From: Streptomyces sp. TP-A0356
Lineage (GTDB): Bacteria > Actinomycetota > Actinomycetes > Streptomycetales > Streptomycetaceae
Direction: 5' to 3'
Assembly: GCF_001417775.1 (NCBI RefSeq)
Contig: NZ_BBZJ01000029.1
Span: 1 to 64,000 of the forward strand
Length of the DNA: 64,000 bases
The first letter of the stretch is position 1. Every line of letters begins with the position of its first letter. The position numbers and the translations under genes are program-made. The notes beneath the pieces are model-generated. The model saw nothing but the letters and a program-made list of their open reading frames with translations. It searched no databases and was not told where the DNA came from. Shown here piece after piece: positions 34,005 through 43,052 of the stretch.

Positions 34005-34383
34005 ACGGGGCCTCCCGGCCAGACGCGGCCTCCCACGCAGGCTGGGCCTCTGCGGCGTGCGGTGCAGGTGGGCACCCGGACGGCTGAGTTCCGCCGACAG
34101 TGGTTGAGCGCCATCCACAGTCCGCTGAGCGTCGTCCACGGCTGGCTGAGCGCCGGCAACACCTGGTTGAACGCTTCCGGGTCGGCAGATGTCGTCGGAC
34201 AGCTCCCCGCCCCGCCAGCCCCATCTCACGCCAGCACCATCCCCGGCCAGCCCCATCCCACATCGCACCCCACCCACCCCACCCACTCCGTTCACACCGT
34301 CAACCCCACCAGCTCCCTCCACACCTCCCACCCCACCCAAACCAGTTCGCATACCTACCCCCCTCCTCCCATACCCTTGTGCC
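34005..34383. other. Intergenic C-rich tract upstream of nrtL
   Basis: No gene seen. From about 34197 to 34380 the plus strand is dominated by CCC/CAC/CCA with few G, a strongly strand-skewed simple-sequence tract. The segment 34090-34180 contains three loose repeats of TGAGCG-NNNTCCAC. Confidence 0.5.
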
Positions 34384-35547
34384 GTGACCCCCGTCGAGCT
34401 CTCCCGTACCGTGCTGTGCGCGGTGCGTCGTGCTGTCGATGACGGGGAGCTGAACGTGTCCGTGCCCGCACGTGCCGTGGTCACTCCGCCCGGGCCCGGT
34501 GGCCGTGGTGACTACGCCACCAACATCGCGCTTCAGCTGGCCCGTCCGGCCGGGCGTGCGCCGCTCGATGTCGCCGAGATCCTGCGCCCCCGCATCCGCG
34601 AAACCAACGGCGTCGCCGATGTCGAGATCACCGGGCCCGGTTTCCTGAACATCCACCTCGAACCGGCCACCGCCACCGCCGCCCTCGTGCGCGAGATCCT
34701 CGACCGCGGTATCCACAACAGTGGTCACCCCGCGAGCGACCACCACAGCGGTAACACGAGCGCCGACCCCGGCCCTCACAGCGGGAACCCCGACCCGATC
34801 AGTGGAAACACCGGCAACCCCAGCAACACCAACCCCGAGAACCTCAGCAACATCAATCCCAGCAGCAAGCCCAGCAACACCAAGCCCAGCACCCCCCCCT
34901 ACGGCCACACCGCCACCCTCGCCCACCACGTCATCCCCCTCCGCATCCCTTATGACATCCGCGCCGAAGTCGTCGCCGACACCCTCGTGCGGATCATCGC
35001 CAGCCAGGGGGGGCGCGTCGAGGTCGATCACGCGCGTCCCGGTGAGCAGGTCGACCTGCGGCCGGTTCCGGCGCCGGAGGACCCCGCTCCGCTCGGGCCC
35101 GACGCCGCTCGCTGGGCGCTGCTGTACCCCGCCGCCCACGACCGGCCCCGGATCACCGCCGACCATCTGCTGCAGCGCGAGAGCAACCCCCTCTTCCGGG
35201 TCCGTTACGCCCACGCCCGCGCGCGTGCCCTCGGTCGTAACGCCGCGCGCCTTCGGTTCGACGGCCTTCCCGGCGACGTACCGGACGCCACGGCCCTGGT
35301 GCGTGCCCTCGCCGAGTACCCCCATGTCCTCACCCTGGCGGCGGCCCACCGTGCGCCCGACCGGCTCGCCCGGCACCTCGTCGCGGTCGCCGACGCCCTG
35401 CTCGCCTTCCAGCACACCGTGCTCCCGCTCGGCGACGAGAAACCCTCGGCCGCCCACCGCGCCCGGCTGGCCCTCGCCGAAGCGGCCGGGACGGTGCTGG
35501 CCGGCGGCCTGTCCCTGCTCGGCATCAGCGCCCCCGACTACCTCTGA
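34384..35547 (+). CDS. nrtL: ArgS-related anticodon-binding protein NrtL
   Basis: 387 aa. The N-terminal part (VTPVELSRTVLCAVRRAVDDG...GDYATNIALQLARPAGRAPLDVAEILRPRI...VADVEITGPGFLNIHL) matches the arginyl-tRNA synthetase N-terminal domain. The C-terminal part (NPLFRVRYAHARARALGRNAARL...LAEYPHVLTLAAAHRAPDRLARHLVAVADALLAFQHTVLPLG) is a DALR-type anticodon-binding domain. The catalytic HIGH/KMSKS Rossmann core is absent, so it cannot charge tRNA. A low-complexity Asn/Pro/Ser/Thr linker lies at about 115-180. GTG at 34384 begins the family N terminus. Located just upstream of lysA, as in other streptomycetes. Confidence 0.85.
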   Translation: MTPVELSRTVLCAVRRAVDDGELNVSVPARAVVTPPGPGGRGDYATNIALQLARPAGRAPLDVAEILRPRIRETNGVADVEITGPGFLNIHLEPATATAALVREILDRGIHNSGHPASDHHSGNTSADPGPHSGNPDPISGNTGNPSNTNPENLSNINPSSKPSNTKPSTPPYGHTATLAHHVIPLRIPYDIRAEVVADTLVRIIASQGGRVEVDHARPGEQVDLRPVPAPEDPAPLGPDAARWALLYPAAHDRPRITADHLLQRESNPLFRVRYAHARARALGRNAARLRFDGLPGDVPDATALVRALAEYPHVLTLAAAHRAPDRLARHLVAVADALLAFQHTVLPLGDEKPSAAHRARLALAEAAGTVLAGGLSLLGISAPDYL

Positions 35548-35563
35548 GGAAGCCCACACCGTC

Positions 35564-36955
35564 ATGAGCCGTTCCGCACACCCCGCCGGGCCCCGCCACG
35601 CCGATGTCCTGCCCGAGGGGCACTACTCCGCCCCGCCCGCCGACCTCAACGCCCTGGACGCGAAGGTGTGGGCCCAGACCGTCGGCCGCAACGCCGACGG
35701 CGTCGTCACCGTCGGCGGCGTCGACGTCAAGACGCTCGCCGAGCGGTTCGGCACCCCCGCCTACTTCATCGACGAGGCCGATTTCCGGGCCCGGGCGCGG
35801 GCCTGGCGCACCGCCTTCGGGGCGGGCGCCGATGTCTTCTACGCGGGCAAGGCCTTCCTCTCCCGCGCCGTCGTGCGCTGGCTCGACGAGGAGGGGCTGA
35901 ATCTGGACGTGTGCTCGGGAGGCGAGCTCGCCACGGCCCTCTCCGCCGGTATGCCCGCCGACCGTATCGCCTTCCACGGCAACAACAAGTCCACCGAGGA
36001 GATCACCAAGGCGGTCGAGAGCGGGGTCGGGCGGATCGTCCTCGACTCCTTCCAGGAGATCGTCCGGGTGGCGCACATCGCCTCGTCCCTCGGCAGGCGG
36101 CAGCGGGTGCAGATCCGGATCACCGTCGGCGTCGAGGCGCACACGCACGAGTTCATCGCCACCGCTCACGAGGACCAGAAGTTCGGGATCCCGCTGGCCG
36201 GCGGTCAGGCCGCCGAGGCCGTGCGCCGGACACTCCAACTCGACGGGCTGGAACTGATCGGCATCCACAGCCACATCGGATCGCAGATCTTCGACATGTC
36301 GGGCTTCGAGGTCGCCGCGCACCGGGTCGTGGGTCTCCTCAAGGACATCCGGGACGAGCACGGCGTCGAGCTGCCCGAGATCGATCTCGGGGGCGGCCTC
36401 GGAATCGCGTACACCAGTGACGACGACCCCCGTGAGCCGCACGAGATCGCCAAGGCGCTGACCGAGATCGTCGGTCGGGAGTGCGACGCCGCGCGGCTGC
36501 GCACCCCGCGCATCTCCGTCGAGCCCGGGCGCGCCATCGTCGGGCCGACCGCCTTCACGCTGTACGAGGTCGGCACCATCAAGCCCCTCGACGGGCTGCG
36601 CACCTACGTCTCCGTCGACGGCGGCATGTCCGACAACATCCGCACCGCGCTGTACGACGCCGAGTACAGCGTCGCCCTCGCCTCCCGGACCTCCGACGCC
36701 GAGCCCGTGCTGGTCCGTATCGTCGGCAAGCACTGCGAGAGCGGCGACATCGTCGTACGGGACGCGTTCCTGCCCGGCGACCTGGCGCCCGGCGACCTCA
36801 TCGCGGTGCCCGCCACGGGCGCGTACTGCCGGTCGATGGCCAGCAACTACAACCATGTGCCCCGCCCGCCCGTCGTCGCCGTGAACGACGGCGAGGCCCG
36901 GGTGATCGTCCGCCGCGAGACGGAGGAGGACCTCCTTCGCCTCGATGTGGGGTGA
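35564..36955 (+). CDS. lysA: Diaminopimelate decarboxylase
   Basis: 463 aa. Removes CO2 from meso-diaminopimelate to give L-lysine, the last step of lysine synthesis. PLP site Lys in DVFYAGKAFLSRAV (about 91), glycine-rich phosphate loop DLGGGLGIAY (about 275), catalytic Cys region KHCESGDIVV and C-terminal YCRSMASNYN are all present. ATG at 35564 follows GAGGA by 13 nt and lies 16 bases after nrtL, probably the same transcript. Confidence 0.96.
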   Translation: MSRSAHPAGPRHADVLPEGHYSAPPADLNALDAKVWAQTVGRNADGVVTVGGVDVKTLAERFGTPAYFIDEADFRARARAWRTAFGAGADVFYAGKAFLSRAVVRWLDEEGLNLDVCSGGELATALSAGMPADRIAFHGNNKSTEEITKAVESGVGRIVLDSFQEIVRVAHIASSLGRRQRVQIRITVGVEAHTHEFIATAHEDQKFGIPLAGGQAAEAVRRTLQLDGLELIGIHSHIGSQIFDMSGFEVAAHRVVGLLKDIRDEHGVELPEIDLGGGLGIAYTSDDDPREPHEIAKALTEIVGRECDAARLRTPRISVEPGRAIVGPTAFTLYEVGTIKPLDGLRTYVSVDGGMSDNIRTALYDAEYSVALASRTSDAEPVLVRIVGKHCESGDIVVRDAFLPGDLAPGDLIAVPATGAYCRSMASNYNHVPRPPVVAVNDGEARVIVRRETEEDLLRLDVG

Positions 36956-37022
36956 CGGTCCCGGGGCGGCTCCCGAGGGGCCCCGAGCCCGGCGGAAGAT
37001 CTTCCTGTCTTTCGCCGCCGAC

Positions 37023-37122
37023 AAAATGAAATAGACGTCTCACGATCCGGACGAGGGGCAGAAACTCCCGTCCGGTGAGTGAGACTGGGCAAACCGTAGA
37101 CCGTATGAGGAGACGAGGTCGG
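37023..37122 (+). promoter_or_regulatory. Leader of hom with hairpin
   Basis: CCGGACG (37048-37054) can pair with CGTCCGG (37070-37076) with inner GGGG/CTCC pairing, about 45 bases before the hom start. TAGACG at 37033 could be a -10 box. Whether this is an attenuator is not clear. Confidence 0.35.
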
Positions 37123-38415
37123 ATGATGCGTACGCGTCCGCTGAAGGTGGCGCTGCTGGGCTGTGGGGTTGTCGGCTCAGAGGTGGCGCGCATCATGACG
37201 ACGCACGCCGACGACCTCGCGGCCCGCATCGGCGCTCCCGTGGAGCTCGCCGGCGTGGCGGTGCGGCGGCCCTCCAGGGTCCGGGAGGGCATCCCGGCCG
37301 ATCTCATCACCACCGACGCCACCGCTCTCGTCAAACGCGGCGACATCGATGTGGTGGTCGAGGTCATCGGCGGGATCGAGCCCGCTCGGACGCTGATCAC
37401 CACCGCCTTCGAGCACGGTGCGTCCGTCGTGTCGGCCAACAAGGCGCTGCTCGCCCAGGACGGGGCCACGCTGCACGCCGCTGCCGAGGAGCACGACAAG
37501 GACCTCTACTACGAGGCCGCCGTCGCCGGTGCCATCCCGCTGATCCGGCCGCTGCGCGAGTCCCTGGCCGGGGACAAGGTCAACCGGGTGCTCGGCATCG
37601 TCAACGGCACCACGAACTTCATCCTCGACAAGATGGACTCGACCGGTGCCGGTTACCAGGAGGCCCTCGACGAGGCCACCGCCCTGGGGTACGCGGAGGC
37701 GGACCCCACCGCCGACGTCGAGGGCTTCGACGCGGCCGCCAAGGCCGCCATCCTCGCCGGTATCGCCTTCCACACGCGCGTGCGCCTCGACGACGTCTAC
37801 CGCGAGGGCATGACCGAGGTCACCGCCGCCGACTTCGCCTCCGCCAAGGAGATGGGCTGCACCATCAAGCTGCTGGCGATCTGTGAGCGCGCCGCCGACG
37901 GGGGTTCGGTCACCGCGCGCGTGCACCCCGCCATGATTCCGCTGACCCACCCGCTCGCCTCCGTGCGCGGTGCGTACAACGCCGTCTTCGTCGAGTCCGA
38001 CGCAGCCGGTGAGCTGATGTTCTACGGCCCCGGCGCGGGCGGCTCGCCGACCGCCTCCGCCGTGCTCGGCGACCTCGTGGCCGTCTGCCGCAACCGGCTC
38101 AGCGGCTCCACCGGGCCCGGCGAGTCCGCGTACGCCCAGCTGCCCGTGTCCTCGATGGGCGAGGTCGTCACGAGGTACCACATCAGCCTCGACGTCGCCG
38201 ACAAACCAGGTGTTCTCGCCCAGGTCGCCACCGTGTTCGCCGAGCACGACGTCTCGATCGATACGGTTCGCCAGCAGGGCAAGGACGGTGAGGCCTCCCT
38301 CGTCGTCGTCACCCATCGTGCGTCCGACGCGTCCCTGGCCGGGACCGTCGAGGCGCTGCGCAGCCTCGACACCGTGCGGGGTGTCGCCAGCATCATGCGG
38401 GTTGAAGGAGAGTAA
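37123..38415 (+). CDS. hom: Homoserine dehydrogenase
   Basis: 430 aa. NAD(P)-dependent reduction of aspartate semialdehyde to homoserine. Rossmann motif GCGVVGSEV (13-21), catalytic region GTTNFILDKM and DPTADVEGFDAAAKAAILAG, and a C-terminal ACT domain (HISLDVADKPGVLAQVATVFAEHDVSIDTVRQQG) that gives threonine feedback control in the family. ATG 37123 (MMRTRPLKVALLG) is the family start and follows GAGG; an upstream in-frame GTG at 37075 is unlikely. First gene of hom-thrC-thrB. Confidence 0.96.
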   Translation: MMRTRPLKVALLGCGVVGSEVARIMTTHADDLAARIGAPVELAGVAVRRPSRVREGIPADLITTDATALVKRGDIDVVVEVIGGIEPARTLITTAFEHGASVVSANKALLAQDGATLHAAAEEHDKDLYYEAAVAGAIPLIRPLRESLAGDKVNRVLGIVNGTTNFILDKMDSTGAGYQEALDEATALGYAEADPTADVEGFDAAAKAAILAGIAFHTRVRLDDVYREGMTEVTAADFASAKEMGCTIKLLAICERAADGGSVTARVHPAMIPLTHPLASVRGAYNAVFVESDAAGELMFYGPGAGGSPTASAVLGDLVAVCRNRLSGSTGPGESAYAQLPVSSMGEVVTRYHISLDVADKPGVLAQVATVFAEHDVSIDTVRQQGKDGEASLVVVTHRASDASLAGTVEALRSLDTVRGVASIMRVEGE

Positions 38416-38421
38416 CCAGCA

Positions 38422-39480
38422 ATGACCCACCAGTGGCGCGGAATCATCGAGGAGTACCGGGACCGGCTGCCGGTGTCCGACAGCACGCCGGTCGTCACCC
38501 TCCGCGAAGGCGGTACGCCGCTAGTGCCCGCGCGGGTGCTCTCCGAGCGCACCGGCTGTGACGTCCATCTCAAGGTGGAGGGCGCCAACCCCACCGGGTC
38601 CTTCAAGGACCGCGGCATGACCATGGCCATCTCCAAGGCCAAGGAGGAGGGCGCCAAGGCGGTCATCTGCGCCTCCACCGGCAACACCTCCGCCAGCGCC
38701 GCCGCCTACGCCGTACGCGCCGGCATGGTGTCGGCCGTGCTCGTGCCGCAGGGCAAGATCGCGCTCGGCAAGATGGGCCAGGCCCTCGTCCACGGGGCGA
38801 AGATCCTCCAGGTGGACGGCAACTTCGACGACTGCCTCACGCTCGCCCGGTCGCTGTCCGACAACTACCCGGTGGCGCTGGTCAATTCGGTCAATCCGGT
38901 GCGTATCGAGGGACAGAAGACCGCGGCCTTCGAGATCGTGGACATGCTCGGCGACGCGCCGGACATCCACGTCCTGCCGGTGGGCAACGCGGGCAACATC
39001 ACCGCCTACTGGAAGGGCTACCGGGAGTACGCCGCCGACGGCGTCGCCCGGCGGACCCCGCGCATGTGGGGCTTCCAGGCGTCCGGCTCCGCCCCGATCG
39101 TGCGCGGCGAGGTCGTCAAGGACCCGTCGACCATCGCCACCGCGATCCGCATCGGCAACCCGGCGTCCTGGCAGTACGCCCTGGCGGCGAGGGACGAGTC
39201 GGGCGGCGTCATCGACGAGGTGACGGACCGTGAGATCCTCCGCGCCTACCGGCTGTTGGCCGCCCAGGAGGGTGTCTTCGTCGAGCCCGCGTCCGCCGCG
39301 TCCGTCGCCGGGCTGCTGAAGGCCGCCGAGCGGGGCGAGGTCGACCCGGGTCAGACCATCGTCTGTACGGTCACCGGCAACGGCCTCAAGGACCCCGACT
39401 GGGCCGTCGCGGGCGCCCCGCAGCCGGTCACGGTCCCGGTCGACGCGGCGACGGCGGCCGAGCGGCTCGGGCTCGCGTAA
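38422..39480 (+). CDS. thrC: Threonine synthase
   Basis: 352 aa. Converts O-phosphohomoserine to threonine with PLP. The PLP lysine is K62 in NPTGSFKDRGM; the phosphate-binding loop is VGNAGNIT (about 191). The start is six bases after the hom stop with GGAGAG upstream, so the two are co-transcribed. All core motifs intact. Confidence 0.96.
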   Translation: MTHQWRGIIEEYRDRLPVSDSTPVVTLREGGTPLVPARVLSERTGCDVHLKVEGANPTGSFKDRGMTMAISKAKEEGAKAVICASTGNTSASAAAYAVRAGMVSAVLVPQGKIALGKMGQALVHGAKILQVDGNFDDCLTLARSLSDNYPVALVNSVNPVRIEGQKTAAFEIVDMLGDAPDIHVLPVGNAGNITAYWKGYREYAADGVARRTPRMWGFQASGSAPIVRGEVVKDPSTIATAIRIGNPASWQYALAARDESGGVIDEVTDREILRAYRLLAAQEGVFVEPASAASVAGLLKAAERGEVDPGQTIVCTVTGNGLKDPDWAVAGAPQPVTVPVDAATAAERLGLA

Positions 39481-39503
39481 CGCGGCCGTCCGCGGGGGAC
39501 AAC

Positions 39504-39535
39504 CCTGTGGGCATCCCGCAGAGGGGGCACAGGGG
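39504..39535 (+). terminator. Hairpin between thrC and thrB
   Basis: CCCTGTG and CACAGGG frame a GC-rich loop shortly after the thrC stop. It may attenuate read-through into thrB, which has 239 bases of its own leader. Confidence 0.4.
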
Positions 39536-39719
39536 GCTTACGACACGCATCGTGCGCCTCCTGTGCGCCCTATGTCGCCACAGAACCTTCCTTCGATAGG
39601 CTGTACTGAACCCGCCCGCCGCATATGCCGCGGTGCCTCGCCGCCCCCGCGGCCTTCGGGTCTTCCGCCGTATCGAATGTCATTCGACCATCACGCAGCT
39701 CAAGGAGAGTCATCGAGCG

Positions 39720-40637
39720 ATGGCCGGTCCAGCGTTCCGCGCCGCCGCCGTCCGGGTGCGCGTCCCCGCCACCAGCGCCAACCTCGGCCCGGGCTTCGAC
39801 GCCCTCGGCCTCGCGCTGGGGCTCTACGACGACGTGGTCGTCCGGGTGGCCGACTCCGGGCTGCACATCGACATCGCCGGTGAGGGCAGCGAGACACTCC
39901 CGCGCGACGAGAGCCATCTCCTCGTACGATCCCTGCGCGCTGCCTTCGATTCCCTGGGTGGGCAGCCGCGCGGCCTGGAAATCGTCTGCGCGAACCGCAT
40001 TCCGCATGGCCGTGGCCTTGGCTCCTCCTCCGCCGCGATCTGCGCCGGAATCGTCGCCGCCCGCGCCGTGACGATAGGCGGCGACAGTCGGTTCGACGAC
40101 GCCGCGCTCCTGGAGCTCGCCACCGAGATCGAGGGCCACCCGGACAACGTCGCGGCCTGCCTGCTCGGCGGTTTCACGCTCTCCTGGATGGACCGCGGCG
40201 CCGCCCGCGCGATCCGCATGGACCCCGCGGATTCCATCGTTCCGGTGGTTTTCGTACCCGCGAAGCCCGTCCTGACCGAGACCGCGCGCGGACTGCTCCC
40301 GCGCTCCGTGCCGCACGTCGACGCCGCTGCCAACGCGGGCCGTGCCGCCCTGCTCGTCGAGGCCCTGACCAGGCGCCCCGAGCTGCTGCTGCCCGCCACC
40401 GAGGACCGCCTCCACCAGGACTACCGCGCCCCGGCCATGCCGGAGAGCGCGGCGCTGGTGGAGCGGCTGCGGGCCGACGGGATTCCCGCGGTGATCTCCG
40501 GCGCGGGGCCCACGGTCCTGGCGCTGGCCGACGACGAGAGCGCCGACAAGGTGGCCGACCTGGCGGGCGAGGGCTGGGCCGCCAACCGGCTGGACCTGGA
40601 CAGCCAGGGAGCGAGCGTGCTGCCGCTTGCGCCCTGA
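39720..40637 (+). CDS. thrB: Homoserine kinase
   Basis: 305 aa GHMP kinase. Phosphorylates homoserine with ATP. Motif 1 VRVPATSANLGPGFDALGLAL at 12-32; ATP loop HGRGLGSSSAAICAG at about 95-109; motif 3 SGAGPTVLAL near 260. ATG 39720 follows CAAGGAGAG. A possible -10 TAGGCT at 39597 suggests a separate promoter. Confidence 0.95.
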   Translation: MAGPAFRAAAVRVRVPATSANLGPGFDALGLALGLYDDVVVRVADSGLHIDIAGEGSETLPRDESHLLVRSLRAAFDSLGGQPRGLEIVCANRIPHGRGLGSSSAAICAGIVAARAVTIGGDSRFDDAALLELATEIEGHPDNVAACLLGGFTLSWMDRGAARAIRMDPADSIVPVVFVPAKPVLTETARGLLPRSVPHVDAAANAGRAALLVEALTRRPELLLPATEDRLHQDYRAPAMPESAALVERLRADGIPAVISGAGPTVLALADDESADKVADLAGEGWAANRLDLDSQGASVLPLAP

Positions 40638-40683
40638 CACACGGTTGCCGGATTTCGAGAGGGGGAATGTTTGTTGGATCCGG

Positions 40684-40689
40684 TAGTGT
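40684..40689 (+). promoter_or_regulatory. Possible -10 box of the rho promoter
   Basis: TAGTGT after GGATCCGG, about 45 bases before the leader ORF. No good -35 hexamer at the right distance, so confidence is low. Confidence 0.35.
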
Positions 40690-40732
40690 TAACCTCAAGT
40701 CTGCACCCGACCCCGCCATGGCGAGGTGCTTC

Positions 40733-40804
40733 ATGTCCCCGTCCGGGACAACCATTCTTCCGGGAGCCTCCCAAGCCGCACTGTGTTTCGTATCCCGTAC
40801 CTGA
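40733..40804 (+). CDS. Leader peptide ORF upstream of rho (23 aa)
   Basis: ATG at 40733 is preceded by GAGGTG with 4-nt spacing, one of the better ribosome sites in the region, and opens MSPSGTTILPGASQAALCFVSRT. The mRNA inside it can form two hairpins (GTCCC...GGGAC; GGGAG-C-CTCCC). It ends 240 bases before rho. E. coli rho also has a leader peptide (rhoL) linked to autoregulation; a similar role here is inference. Confidence 0.5.
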   Translation: MSPSGTTILPGASQAALCFVSRT

Positions 40805-41044
40805 GCAGTACGTGGTACGTGGACACTGAGCGGATTGCCGAGCACGCTCCGGAATCGGCGTGACCGAGCCGCGTGACACAAAACCGAGTGCCACGGCTCT
40901 GGGAAGCGCCATCACCAGATATCTCTTCCGCCGCTTTGGCGGACCACCGCCCCGGCACGGTCCACACAGACGGGACCGAAGCCGGACAGCACAACCGGTC
41001 GCCGAGCCAGACAGGCCGACGTCCGCTCCAGGGAAGGACCCTTC

Positions 41045-43039
41045 GTGAGCGACACCACCGATCTGATGGGCGCACGTGTCGAGGAGACCGCTGCCGCGCC
41101 CGCCACGGACGCCTCCGCGCCTGCCACCGGTGCCGGCTCCCGGCGGCGCCGCGGTACCGGCCTCGAGGGCATGGTGCTGGCCGAGCTGCAGCAGGTCGCA
41201 TCCGGCCTCGGTATCAGGGGCACCGCGCGCATGCGCAAGAGCCAGCTGATCGAGGTCATCAAGGAGGCGCAGGCTGGGGGTACCTCCCAGGCCCTCTCGG
41301 GCTCTGCGGGAGGCGACGCCACGGCCGCCAAGGCCGATGCCGCCACCGAGGCCAAGCCGAAGCGCCGGGCCACCTCCCGGACCCGCACCGGCGACGACGC
41401 CGCTGCGGCCGAGTCCAAGGCCGACAGGCCCGCCGAGCAGCCCGCTGCCCCGCAGCAGATCGAGATCCCCGGCCAGGGAGCCGGTGACGACGTCCCGGCC
41501 GAGCGCCGCCGGCGCCGCGCCACCGCCGAGGCCGGCAGCCCCGAGACGGTCGCCGCCGAGGCGACGAGCGAGCCGAAGGCCGAGACGCCCGCCCAGCAGG
41601 CCCAGCCGCAGGGCGACGCCGGTGAGGGCGGCGAGGGCCGCCGCCGCGACCGCCGCGAGCGTGGCCGCGAGCGCGACCGCGACCGCCGCGGCAAGGGCGA
41701 CGACCAGCAGCAGGGCCAGGGCGGCCAGCAGCGCCAGCAGCAGCAGAGCCAGCAGCAGGGCGGCGGCCGTCAGGACCGCCAGGAGCGCCAGGACGACGAC
41801 GACTTCGAGGGCGGCCGCCGGGGCCGTCGCGGCCGCTACCGCGACCGCCGTGGCCGCCGTGGCCGCGACGACGTCGCCGAGCCGCAGCTCGCCGAGGACG
41901 ACGTCCTGATCCCGGTCGCGGGCATCCTGGACATCCTCGACAACTACGCCTTCATCCGTACGTCGGGTTACCTGCCGGGCCCGAACGACGTGTACGTCTC
42001 CCTGGCCCAGGTCCGCAAGAACGGCCTGCGCAAGGGTGACCACGTCACCGGCGCGGTCCGCCAGCCGAAGGACGGCGAGCGCCGCGAGAAGTTCAACGCG
42101 CTGGTCCGCCTGGACTCCGTCAACGGCATGGCGCCCGAACACGGCCGTGGCCGCCCGGAGTTCAACAAGCTGACCCCGCTGTACCCGCAGGACCGGCTGC
42201 GCCTGGAGACCGACCCGGGCGTGCTGACCACCCGCATCATCGACCTGGTGTCGCCGATCGGCAAGGGCCAGCGCGGTCTGATCGTGGCCCCGCCGAAGAC
42301 CGGCAAGACCATGATCATGCAGGCGATCGCCAACGCGATCACGCACAACAACCCCGAGTGCCATCTGATGGTCGTCCTCGTCGACGAGCGTCCGGAAGAG
42401 GTCACCGACATGCAGCGGTCGGTCAAGGGCGAGGTCATCTCCTCGACCTTCGACCGCCCGGCCGAGGACCACACCACGGTCGCCGAGCTGGCCATCGAGC
42501 GCGCCAAGCGCCTGGTGGAGCTGGGACACGACGTCGTCGTCCTGCTCGACTCGATCACGCGTCTGGGCCGTGCGTACAACCTCGCCGCGCCCGCCTCCGG
42601 CCGCATCCTGTCCGGTGGTGTCGACTCGACCGCGCTGTACCCGCCGAAGCGCTTCTTCGGCGCCGCGCGCAACATCGAGGACGGCGGCTCCCTGACGATC
42701 CTCGCCACCGCGCTGGTCGACACCGGCTCGCGCATGGACGAGGTGATCTTCGAGGAGTTCAAGGGCACCGGCAACATGGAGCTCAAGCTCGACCGGAAGC
42801 TCGCCGACAAGCGCATCTTCCCGGCGGTGGACGTGGACGCGTCCGGCACCCGCAAGGAGGAGATCCTGCTCGGTGCCGAGGAGCTCGGCATCGTCTGGAA
42901 GCTGCGCCGGGTGCTGCACGCGCTCGACCAGCAGCAGGCGATCGAGCTGCTCCTCGACAAGATGAAGCAGACCAAGTCGAACGTCGAGTTCCTGATGCAG
43001 ATCCAGAAGACGACCCCGGCGCCGGGCAACGGCGACTGA
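41045..43039 (+). CDS. rho: Transcription termination factor Rho
   Basis: 664 aa. Hexameric RNA-dependent ATPase that ends transcription. Rho_N helix (GMVLAELQQVASGLGIRGTARMRKSQLIEVIKE, about 40-73); a long low-complexity actinobacterial insertion rich in R, Q, D and G (about 75-285); the cold-shock RNA-binding domain (GILDILDNYAFIRTSGYLPGPNDVYVSLAQVRKNGLRKGD, about 297-336); P loop PPKTGKT (about 414-420); Q-loop/R-loop region near the C terminus. GTG at 41045 follows GGAAGGA. The low-complexity arm may contact RNA or phase-separate. A palindromic repeat seems inserted in frame at 41272-41314. Confidence 0.97.
   Translation: MSDTTDLMGARVEETAAAPATDASAPATGAGSRRRRGTGLEGMVLAELQQVASGLGIRGTARMRKSQLIEVIKEAQAGGTSQALSGSAGGDATAAKADAATEAKPKRRATSRTRTGDDAAAAESKADRPAEQPAAPQQIEIPGQGAGDDVPAERRRRRATAEAGSPETVAAEATSEPKAETPAQQAQPQGDAGEGGEGRRRDRRERGRERDRDRRGKGDDQQQGQGGQQRQQQQSQQQGGGRQDRQERQDDDDFEGGRRGRRGRYRDRRGRRGRDDVAEPQLAEDDVLIPVAGILDILDNYAFIRTSGYLPGPNDVYVSLAQVRKNGLRKGDHVTGAVRQPKDGERREKFNALVRLDSVNGMAPEHGRGRPEFNKLTPLYPQDRLRLETDPGVLTTRIIDLVSPIGKGQRGLIVAPPKTGKTMIMQAIANAITHNNPECHLMVVLVDERPEEVTDMQRSVKGEVISSTFDRPAEDHTTVAELAIERAKRLVELGHDVVVLLDSITRLGRAYNLAAPASGRILSGGVDSTALYPPKRFFGAARNIEDGGSLTILATALVDTGSRMDEVIFEEFKGTGNMELKLDRKLADKRIFPAVDVDASGTRKEEILLGAEELGIVWKLRRVLHALDQQQAIELLLDKMKQTKSNVEFLMQIQKTTPAPGNGD
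41272..41314 (+). repeat. Small palindromic repeat inserted in frame in rho
   Basis: GGCTGGGGGTACCTCCCAGG followed by CCCTCTCGGGCTCTGCGGGAGG has the layout of short palindromic repeats I recall scattered in Streptomyces genomes, usually intergenic. Here it encodes AGGTSQALSGSAGGD within the variable arm of Rho without breaking the frame. Confidence 0.45.
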
Positions 43040-43052
43040 GCCGGTCTTCATG

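Noticed and set aside
33528..34484. Minus-strand frame with repeated AQPAVDDAQ/RGRPRLAGRP motifs
   Set aside because: It is opposite the response regulator and the C-rich tract; the repeats reflect simple sequence, and no ribosome site is present.
40783..40863. Second small frame in the rho leader starting at GTG 40783 (26 codons)
   Set aside because: Overlaps the better leader ORF, with a weaker and more distant ribosome site; kept only as an alternative.
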